This document shows, one piece after another, positions 6,629 to 12,157 of a stretch of 12,157 nt of DNA. This stretch comes from CAYJFD01 sp964369605 (GTDB taxonomy: Bacteria > Bacteroidota > Bacteroidia > Bacteroidales > UBA932). Made by a program: the position numbers and the translations under genes. The stretch is from assembly GCA_964369605.1 (NCBI GenBank), contig CAYJFD010000045.1, positions 1 to 12,157 on the forward strand. The letters run 5' to 3'. The notes beneath the pieces are model-generated. The model searched no databases, had not been told where the DNA came from, and saw only the letters and a list, made by a program, of their open reading frames with translations. Each line of letters begins with the position of its first letter. Positions within the stretch are counted from its first letter, which is position 1.

Positions 6629-8398
6629 CTAGGATTCGATTTGAGAGATAACACTAAGTGCATCCTCGTAATGATTTTTCATAGCTTTATGAGCATCTGA
6701 TGAAGGAGAATATCTAGCATATTCACATACATCTAACAAAGTAAATAGGGAGTTTATTACGCTTTTCTTTACATCTAACTTCACTAACTCGTCTTCTATC
6801 CTATCACGTGACAGATCTGAAATCGCTAGCATTAACTTATCTGCAATATATCCGAATATTGCCTTGTGCATCTCTTCATAAAAAGCAGAATGTAGTTCTT
6901 CTTTTAATAATATTTCAGCCTTCTTTAATCGTAGCTTAGCTAATTTACTAGCCTTCTTATTCTTTGTTTTTAATACATCTTTCTTATTTGCTATTCTTTT
7001 GTCAAAAATCTTTATTAGTATAAAATAAAAGGCTAGCATAGTCAATAGGATAAAGTAATAAATAGAACCTACTAGTGGCTTAATATTTTTTCTCAGTTTT
7101 GACTTATCCGATGAAATGAAACGAATATCACTCGATAATACATCTACTTCATTTTTAGCTCTAGAATAACCTTGCACTACTGAACTTTGTTCATCTGCTT
7201 CGAGCACTTTGAAATGTACCTTATCTGAATGCAAAGTAATATATTTTCGCTTATCTATATCATAGTAAGTAAACTCTACCGGGTCCAACTCAAAATCCCC
7301 ACTCCTTCTAGGAATTATCGGATATTCAAAAGTCTTACTTCCTCTTAATCCAGATTCAGTTGCAGATACATTCTCTGTACGTTTTACATCATATAACTCA
7401 AAATCAGATGGTAAATCTAACTCTGGAGCCTCAACAAGATTAATATTTCCTATTCCTGAGACGACAACATTCATAGAAACAGCCTCGTGTGCTGCAACGC
7501 TATCCTTAGACATCTGTGCATTTATGCTAAATCGTCCTACGGCACCATTAAAGGAAGCAGGGGCTGGAGAAGGCAGCTCAGATACACTTATCACTTGCTT
7601 TAATGAACTTACATTGTGTCCTAAAGTAGTAGCTGTCGAGAAAAAAGCTCCAAAGGGAGAGTTTGAATTTGAGGACTCAGTCTCCACTTGATACTGACAA
7701 GTCATGCTAGCTGGGTTTATCTCAACTTTCCCACTCTGCTGAGGAAGTAGTACATACTTTCTTATTACGGCTGCATCATAAATTTTACCTTCGAATTCTT
7801 CTCTTCTAAAACTAATATTGGTACCTGTTCCTATTTCTTGGCTCCAGAATCCATTAAAATTAGGAAAGTTAACACTTTCAAAACCTACTATAGGGGTATT
7901 TGTATATAATTTCAGTGTCGCGACTATGGGTTCACCTCGCATTACTGTTTTTTTATTCAATTCTAGTACCAAACGCATATCGACAGTAGAAGTCGCTGAT
8001 GATTCTGACTGCTTTAGAACTTTTATCTTTTGACTCTCAGATGAAATTTGCTTACCATCTACTGTAATAGTAGCTGGAGGTATATTATATTCACCTTCCT
8101 GCGAAAACCTAGCATAATAAACAAATGTTTTCTCATAAATTCGAGTTCTTTTTCCATTTACAACATTCACCGAAGACCTTGTAGATAAATTTGGGCCAGA
8201 GAGGATGGTCAGCTCTTGCAATGATCCTAGGCTTATACTATTAACATCAACATTTGATATAAAAGTAAGTTGAAAAGGTTCGTTTACAGCTACGACACCT
8301 GGCACACTCACCTCAAGGCGAGGTTCTGTGTCTGCATAGACTGCATTTATGCCTCCTAAAAAAAGGATAAATATCGTTATAAAAAATTTCTTTCTCAT
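6629..8398 (-). CDS. batD: BatD oxygen-tolerance family protein
   Basis: This is a 589-residue member of the BatD family. A signal peptide (1-22, ending AVYA) is followed by a long beta-rich extracytoplasmic region (about 25-440) of immunoglobulin-like units. These open with 'RLEVSVPGVVAVNEPFQLTF' and include the family-type 'NKKTVMRGEPIVATLKLYT' (148-166) and 'GIGNINLVEAPELDLP' (315-330). One membrane helix (about 444-464) leads to a basic stretch (468-500) and a helical cytoplasmic tail (about 493-570). That tail resembles the C-terminal tail of the DUF4381-like protein at 11166-12128. BatD homologues are periplasm-facing partners of BatA and BatB, inferred from gene linkage. The gene begins one nucleotide after the batB-batC stop, so translation is probably coupled. 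A residue 241-257 linker rich in Ser/Asn separates two of the beta units. Confidence 0.92.
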   Translation of the reverse strand: MRKKFFITIFILFLGGINAVYADTEPRLEVSVPGVVAVNEPFQLTFISNVDVNSISLGSLQELTILSGPNLSTRSSVNVVNGKRTRIYEKTFVYYARFSQEGEYNIPPATITVDGKQISSESQKIKVLKQSESSATSTVDMRLVLELNKKTVMRGEPIVATLKLYTNTPIVGFESVNFPNFNGFWSQEIGTGTNISFRREEFEGKIYDAAVIRKYVLLPQQSGKVEINPASMTCQYQVETESSNSNSPFGAFFSTATTLGHNVSSLKQVISVSELPSPAPASFNGAVGRFSINAQMSKDSVAAHEAVSMNVVVSGIGNINLVEAPELDLPSDFELYDVKRTENVSATESGLRGSKTFEYPIIPRRSGDFELDPVEFTYYDIDKRKYITLHSDKVHFKVLEADEQSSVVQGYSRAKNEVDVLSSDIRFISSDKSKLRKNIKPLVGSIYYFILLTMLAFYFILIKIFDKRIANKKDVLKTKNKKASKLAKLRLKKAEILLKEELHSAFYEEMHKAIFGYIADKLMLAISDLSRDRIEDELVKLDVKKSVINSLFTLLDVCEYARYSPSSDAHKAMKNHYEDALSVISQIES

Positions 8399-8399
8399 T

Positions 8400-10181
8400 T
8401 TACCAATTCTTTTGTTTTTGTTTTGACTTTAGTCGTTTTGCCTTCTCTTCTTTCACCTTTTCTTGTGTTTCCTTTTCCTTATCCTCTATCGCTTGTAGCA
8501 ACTGCTGCGCTGCTTGTTCGGATATTTTCGACTGCTGCTGTTGTTGCTGTTGTTGTTGCTGCTGATCTTTTTGATCTTGATTTTTATCTTGCTGATCCTG
8601 ATTCTGATCTTGATTCTGGTCTTGATTCTGTTGATCTTGGTTCTGGTTCTGATCTTGATTCTGGTCTTGATTCTGGTCTTGATTTTGTTGATCTTGGTTC
8701 TGATCCTGATTCTGATCCTGATTCTGATCCTGATTCTGCTGCTGTTGCTGTTGATTTTTTAACATCTCTTGTGCATAGGCCAGATTTTCCTTCGTTTGAT
8801 GATCGCTTGGATTTTTTCTCAAGGCATCTTTAAAAGAGTCCACTGCCTTTTGATAATCTTTTTGCTTAAGAAAATTATTTCCCTGATTATGGTAATACCC
8901 AGAAATGGATGTCGAATCCTTTGAATGTATTAGGTCCGATAATCCATCGTAAAATTTTGCAGCCTCAGTGTAGTTTTCCATTTTATAATAAGTATTTGCA
9001 AGATTATATTTAGCGCTCACTGACATAGAATCAACCAATAATGCCTTTTTATATTCAACCTCGCTCTGTTGAAACTTATTATTCTTAAAACTTCTATTTC
9101 CTGCTCTAAGCTCTTTTTTATCGTCTTGTGCAGACAAGCTAGTGCTTAGGCTAACCAATATAAAGACTACAATAGTAGATTTCCCGAATAATTTACGAGT
9201 ATTCTTTCTTTGAGAAAGTAGTATCTCAAAAACTAGTAAAAATAAAGCTATCGCTAAAAAGTACATAAACTGTTCGTCATACTCCTCAAAGACTACGGCC
9301 TCATAGCGCTTTGACTCCATATCTTTGATATCGTTAATAATTGGACCAAGTCCGAAATCTGAATTCCCAGCCCTTACATAAATACCTTTTCCCTCTGTAG
9401 CTATAGTCTGAAGAGTCTGTTCATCTAGTTTAGTCACCACTATGTTACCCTCATCATCCTTTAAAAGCTCGCCATTCATTGGTATTGGCTTACCATCTGT
9501 AGATCCCACACCCAAGGTATACACTCTAATTCCGTTCTCTACGGCTAACTTTGCTGCTGATATCGGATCATCTTCGTGGTTTTCACCATCAGTAATCAAA
9601 ACTATCGCTCTGGAATTTTCACTTTCATCAGAAAAACTTCGTGAGGCTGTGCTGATAGCATCTCCTAGTGATGTTCCCTGAATCGGGACAGAACCAGTCG
9701 TGATACTATTTAAAAATATTTTTGCTGAGACATAATCAGAGGTGATAGGAAGTTGCACGTAAGATTCTCCAGCGAAAATAATAAGCCCTATTCTATCACC
9801 CTGAAGTTCATCTACTAACTTTGATATTGCGAGTTTTGCTCGCTCCAACCTATTAGGAGAATAATCTTCCGCAAGCATAGAATTAGAGACATCCAGGGCT
9901 ATCATTATCTCGACACCCTTTATCTCTTGTTTCTTTAGCGTAGCTCCTATCTGAGGTCTTGCCAGACCGACTAATAAAAAGAATAAAGCTATCGATAGAA
10001 TCGTGAGTCTAACCCAACCCTTGCGAACTGGCATATCTGGAGTAAGCTTCTCAATCAAAGCCCTATCGCCAAACTTTTCCAATCGCCTTAATCTCAACTT
10101 TCTCATCAATCCATAAACGAGAAATAGAACTGGGATTATAAATATTAAGTATAAAAAAATTGGTTGTGCAAAATAAATCAT
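8400..10181 (-). CDS. BatB-BatC fusion: VWA domain, TPR repeats and Gln/Asn/Asp-rich tail
   Basis: One 593-residue frame carries what are usually two proteins. The BatB part (1 to about 328) has membrane helices at about 8-25 and 57-74, a VWA domain at about 90-285 with intact metal-site residues (DVSNS 97-101, Thr170 in GTSLG, Asp198 in TDGEN), and a third helix at 304-323. The BatC part begins with a signal-peptide-like helix (334-350, ending LSAQDD), followed by three TPR units (about 357-386, 388-421, 425-460), the repeat tail (477-550) and a charged helix (551-593). Positive-inside charges (28-56, 325-333) put the VWA and TPR parts in the periplasm. Its ATG overlaps the batA stop as ATGA, behind a strong AAGGAGG. 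VWA proteins of this kind are thought to act in assembly or maturation of envelope proteins; the substrate is unknown. Calling the second half BatC rests on order and TPR content. Confidence 0.9.
   Translation of the reverse strand: MIYFAQPIFLYLIFIIPVLFLVYGLMRKLRLRRLEKFGDRALIEKLTPDMPVRKGWVRLTILSIALFFLLVGLARPQIGATLKKQEIKGVEIMIALDVSNSMLAEDYSPNRLERAKLAISKLVDELQGDRIGLIIFAGESYVQLPITSDYVSAKIFLNSITTGSVPIQGTSLGDAISTASRSFSDESENSRAIVLITDGENHEDDPISAAKLAVENGIRVYTLGVGSTDGKPIPMNGELLKDDEGNIVVTKLDEQTLQTIATEGKGIYVRAGNSDFGLGPIINDIKDMESKRYEAVVFEEYDEQFMYFLAIALFLLVFEILLSQRKNTRKLFGKSTIVVFILVSLSTSLSAQDDKKELRAGNRSFKNNKFQQSEVEYKKALLVDSMSVSAKYNLANTYYKMENYTEAAKFYDGLSDLIHSKDSTSISGYYHNQGNNFLKQKDYQKAVDSFKDALRKNPSDHQTKENLAYAQEMLKNQQQQQQNQDQNQDQNQDQNQDQQNQDQNQDQNQDQNQNQDQQNQDQNQDQNQDQQDKNQDQKDQQQQQQQQQQQSKISEQAAQQLLQAIEDKEKETQEKVKEEKAKRLKSKQKQKNW
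8532..8753 (-). repeat. In-frame 12-bp tandem repeat coding for NQDQ units, flanked by poly-Gln
   Basis: Residues 477-550 of the BatB-BatC protein consist of six Gln, then twelve copies of Asn-Gln-Asp-Gln interrupted by extra Gln, Asn-Gln or Asp-Lys residues, then eleven Gln. The DNA unit on the coding strand is AATCAGGATCAG with synonymous variants (AAT/AAC, GAT/GAC and CAG/CAA changes). An extra CAA codon after groups of three or four units gives a higher-order pattern. Three adjacent copies near 8701-8738 are identical. A near-perfect direct repeat like this is prone to slippage. The block is hydrophilic and predicted to be disordered. Confidence 0.95.
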
Positions 10182-11173
10182 ACTATCCTCCTTGTAAAGT
10201 ATAAACTTAAAACTAGTTCAAGCATAAAGAAAATCAAAGCCCAAAGTGCAAATCTGAAAAACATTTCAGTGTAAACAGGATAAGTCTCTACAGTTGTTTT
10301 TGTAGTCTCCATCTTATTTATCTGGCCATAAATCTCCAAAAGCTTCGTATTATCTGTCGCCCTAAAGTATTCCCCACCGGTTTCCTCTGCGATTTTTCTA
10401 AGTAGATCTTCATCTATTTCTACTGGAACATTCTGCAACTGGGTACCAAAAAATGTCTGTACTGGATATGGAGCATGCCCCATAGCTCCTACACCTATGG
10501 TATAAACCTTTATCCCATAAGTTTTTGCGATCTCTATCGCTAATTCAGGTGCGATCTCGCCACTATTATTCACCCCATCAGTTAATAAAATAGCAACCTT
10601 ACTTTTCGCATCAGAATCCTTTAGTCGGGCCACGACATTCGCTAATCCATTACCAATAGCTGTTCCATCCTCTATAAGCCCACATTCGATTTCCTTCATT
10701 AAATTTATTAGCGTAGGCCTATCAGTAGTCAAAGGAGACTGAGTAAAGCTCTCACCAGCAAATACGACCACTCCCATCCTATCATTAGGCCTCTGTGTAA
10801 TAAATTCTATAGCTATATCCTTTGCCGCACCTATTCTATCTGGCTGAAAATCTCGTGCTAACATACTTGTTGAAATATCCAGCGCAAATACTATATCTAT
10901 ACCCTCAGTATCCCTTTGTTCAAGCATAGTAGAAGACCTTGGTCGGGCTATAGCTATGATTATCAACGCTATGGCCAAACACCTAAAAACAAAAGGCAAA
11001 TGACTTAAAAGACGAAATGGTGTTAGCGCCCTATTAGCATAGGGCAATATCGAAGACACGATCAAGCTAGGAGTCTTCCCCTTGAGCTGCCTATAAATAT
11101 AAAGAGCAATCAGGGGAAGCAATATCAATCCAAAATACAAAAACTTAGGGTATTCAAAGAAAATATTATTCAT
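10178..11173 (-). CDS. batA: BatA: membrane-anchored VWA protein
   Basis: I choose the ATG at 11173 (331 residues, MNNIFFEYPKF) because a perfect AAGGAGG ends 8 nt upstream; the frame also has an ATG at 11191, which would place that ribosome site inside the gene. The protein has the BatA layout: N-terminal helices at about 13-27 and 62-77, a VWA domain at about 92-290, and a C-terminal helix at about 305-325. The metal-site residues are intact (DISTS 99-103, Thr171 in DGTAIG, Asp199 in LLTDGVNNSG). The 'ARPRSS' turn before the VWA domain and 'VVVFAGESFTQSPLT' inside it are typical of the family. It is expected in the inner membrane with the VWA domain in the periplasm. Its start overlaps the upstream gene by 8 nt and its stop overlaps the next start by 4 nt, indicating coupled translation with its partners. 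Confidence 0.93.
   Translation of the reverse strand: MNNIFFEYPKFLYFGLILLPLIALYIYRQLKGKTPSLIVSSILPYANRALTPFRLLSHLPFVFRCLAIALIIIAIARPRSSTMLEQRDTEGIDIVFALDISTSMLARDFQPDRIGAAKDIAIEFITQRPNDRMGVVVFAGESFTQSPLTTDRPTLINLMKEIECGLIEDGTAIGNGLANVVARLKDSDAKSKVAILLTDGVNNSGEIAPELAIEIAKTYGIKVYTIGVGAMGHAPYPVQTFFGTQLQNVPVEIDEDLLRKIAEETGGEYFRATDNTKLLEIYGQINKMETTKTTVETYPVYTEMFFRFALWALIFFMLELVLSLYFTRRIV
10187..10193 (-). promoter_or_regulatory. Strong Shine-Dalgarno for the BatB-BatC start
   Basis: AAGGAGG lies 5 nt before the ATG at 10181, inside the last codons of batA. Bacteroidota starts usually lack such sites, so it supports this start and a coupled ATGA junction. Confidence 0.7.
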
Positions 11174-12128
11174 TATCCTGCCCTCCTTCATCTATCGGTG
11201 TTAACTCCTGCATAAATGTAGTGTTGACAAAGCGCACTGCCGCTGGAATAGCATTTTCATTCTGTAATTCTGAGGCTATGTACTTCGCAAATTTCACTAA
11301 GTCAGCTGTCTCAAATAATTCTGAAAGTTCTGCATACTCCCTGACAGGTATATCCTTATCTTTTAGTAAAGAAAGTATCTCTTTAGAAGTACTTTCTACC
11401 GCTGGTACATTATATCGACTTTCAATATACATCCTTAAGGCATCAGTTACTGCTGTGTAATACTGCTTCTGCTTATTTTCTTGCCATAACTTATCTGCTC
11501 TAATCTTTTCTAACTCTCTTAAAGCTATAATATGTGGGGGATCTACTACGATAGGCCTTCCAAAGACTGTTCTGTTTCTCTTTAAATTCTTTATTACCCT
11601 AAACACTATATAGGCCAAGGCTAAAAGCCCTAAAACCATAGAGATCCATGGAATAGTCTCCTTAAATGTTATAGGATACTCAAACTGCGGTTTTATATCA
11701 TGAATTACATAATTTGCAGTGTCTATCTGAAAGGTAGTTACCACTAACTTTTGAGCTGGCACTTTTATACTATCAACTAGTTCATCTCCACTATAACACT
11801 TCAACCATCGTTCTGAAACACTATACTCTCCACTATCAAAGCTAGTTATAGTAGAAGTCGCTTCTATATTGTAACTATTATTTGAAGATGATAATGTATC
11901 AAGTCTATGGTTGAATAACTCTAAACCTGTGACCTTCACATTAAATAAGCTACTTGTATCTAACCTCATTTCCTTTGGAAGATTAAGAACTGAGCGCCAC
12001 TTAATTTGATCTCCTATTAATATACTATCCTTATCTAATTTAGAAGAGACTACTTCTTGTGCACTTGCAGAAAATGATAGTGATATACAAAATAATAGTA
12101 TTACATATCTAATTATAAAAAATTTCAT
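11166..12128 (-). CDS. DUF4381-like membrane protein upstream of batA
   Basis: This 320-residue protein is the gene commonly found just before batA in Bacteroidota. A signal peptide (1-23, ending SASAQEV) precedes an extracytoplasmic beta-rich domain (about 24-150). One membrane helix (about 159-179) is followed by basic residues (NLKRNR) that fix the tail in the cytoplasm. The tail opens with 'DPPHIIALRELEKI' (196-209) and continues 'KLWQENKQKQYYTAVTDALR' (213-232), 'YIESRYNVPAVESTSKEIL' (234-252) and 'LVKFAKYIA' (277-285), the pattern of DUF4381-type tails. It likely assembles with BatA, BatB and BatD (inference from gene order). The ATG at 12128 overlaps the stop of a possible upstream frame as ATGA, and the gene ends 8 nt inside batA. 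Its exact biochemical role is unknown. Confidence 0.85.
   Translation of the reverse strand: MKFFIIRYVILLFCISLSFSASAQEVVSSKLDKDSILIGDQIKWRSVLNLPKEMRLDTSSLFNVKVTGLELFNHRLDTLSSSNNSYNIEATSTITSFDSGEYSVSERWLKCYSGDELVDSIKVPAQKLVVTTFQIDTANYVIHDIKPQFEYPITFKETIPWISMVLGLLALAYIVFRVIKNLKRNRTVFGRPIVVDPPHIIALRELEKIRADKLWQENKQKQYYTAVTDALRMYIESRYNVPAVESTSKEILSLLKDKDIPVREYAELSELFETADLVKFAKYIASELQNENAIPAAVRFVNTTFMQELTPIDEGGQDNE
11182..11188 (-). promoter_or_regulatory. Strong Shine-Dalgarno that decides the batA start
   Basis: AAGGAGG lies 8 nt before the ATG at 11173 and within the final codons of the upstream gene. It argues for the 331-residue form of BatA over the ATG at 11191. Confidence 0.7.
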
Positions 12129-12157
12129 ATCTCATTTTCATTATTTGTGATTTTTAA
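12125..12157 (-). CDS. Possible 3' end of an upstream bat-cluster gene
   Basis: From the window edge one minus-strand frame reads ten codons (LKITNNENEI) to a TGA that overlaps the next ATG as ATGA; the other two frames contain stops. The coupling pattern matches the batA/batB junction. In related genomes a DUF58 protein gene, itself following a MoxR ATPase gene, usually sits here, but ten residues cannot identify it. Confidence 0.35.
   Translation of the reverse strand, partial: LKITNNENEI

Noticed and set aside
8532..8753. Regular repeats as a possible CRISPR array
   Set aside because: Units are 12 bp with no unique spacers and stay in frame inside a coding region.
8423..8833. Plus-strand open frames across the repeat (also 8514-8762), coding for Leu/Ile- or Asp/Leu-rich repeats
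   Set aside because: They are the antisense reading of the NQDQ and poly-Gln repeat. The repeat lacks stop codons in several frames, there is no start context, and the composition is pure repeat.
9442..9681. Plus-strand frame opposite the BatB VWA domain (similar ones at 6366-6572, 7818-8033 and 11221-11460)
   Set aside because: All are antisense to conserved bat coding sequence, have no domain pattern and no start context.
11174..11191. Longer batA start at 11191 (adds MKEGRI)
   Set aside because: The AAGGAGG site falls within this extension, and the following ATG at 11173 gives the usual BatA N-terminus.
8400..12157. VWA gene cluster as a possible new defence or MoxR-VWA ternary system
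   Set aside because: Order and domain content match the known bat aerotolerance cluster; no nuclease, toxin or effector domain is present.

Overview
The window looks like chromosomal DNA of a Bacteroidota bacterium, most likely order Bacteroidales. The reasons are AT-rich sequence, an intact bat ("Bacteroides aerotolerance") gene cluster in its usual order, surface-type lipoproteins (one with a BACON-like domain), and promoter elements matching the Bacteroides -7 consensus TAnnTTTG. I see no rRNA, tRNA, CRISPR array, insertion sequence or phage gene. Species cannot be decided from the sequence alone.

Left region (1-3208). The window opens inside the 5' part of a minus-strand gene for a Crp/Fnr-type cyclic-nucleotide-binding-like regulator, cut off by the window edge. 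A short divergent intergenic region (303-398) carries two back-to-back TAATTTTG -7 elements and a 17-bp imperfect palindrome. It faces two plus-strand genes for predicted lipoproteins: a multi-domain fibronectin-III-like protein, and a BACON-like domain followed by a HAF-type propeller repeat region. These two genes end at a strong bidirectional terminator (3225-3261) shared with the convergent genes to the right.

Right region (3269-12157). Everything here is on the minus strand and reads leftward, with gaps of at most 22 bp or short overlaps, so it looks like one transcription unit ending at the same terminator. In transcription order: the last codons of an upstream gene (tentative), a DUF4381-like membrane protein, BatA (VWA), a BatB-BatC fusion (VWA plus TPR plus a Gln/Asn/Asp-rich repeat tail), BatD, BatE (TPR plus SH3-like), phosphoglucosamine mutase GlmM, and a NamZ/DUF1343-family protein in which the usual PEHG motif reads PSDG.

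How the parts fit. The Bat proteins are predicted to form an inner-membrane/periplasmic assembly. Two VWA proteins with intact metal-site residues face the periplasm, TPR segments in BatC and BatE offer docking surfaces, and BatD and the DUF4381-like protein carry large extracytoplasmic domains. The cytoplasmic tails of these last two look like related helical modules. Downstream linkage to glmM (UDP-GlcNAc and peptidoglycan precursor synthesis) and a peptidoglycan-hexosaminidase-family protein suggests a tie to cell-envelope upkeep; that tie is inference. I did not find a clearly new system. The points most worth following are the in-frame BatB-BatC fusion with its 12-bp-unit repeat tail, the NamZ-like protein with replaced motif residues, and the shared cytoplasmic module.
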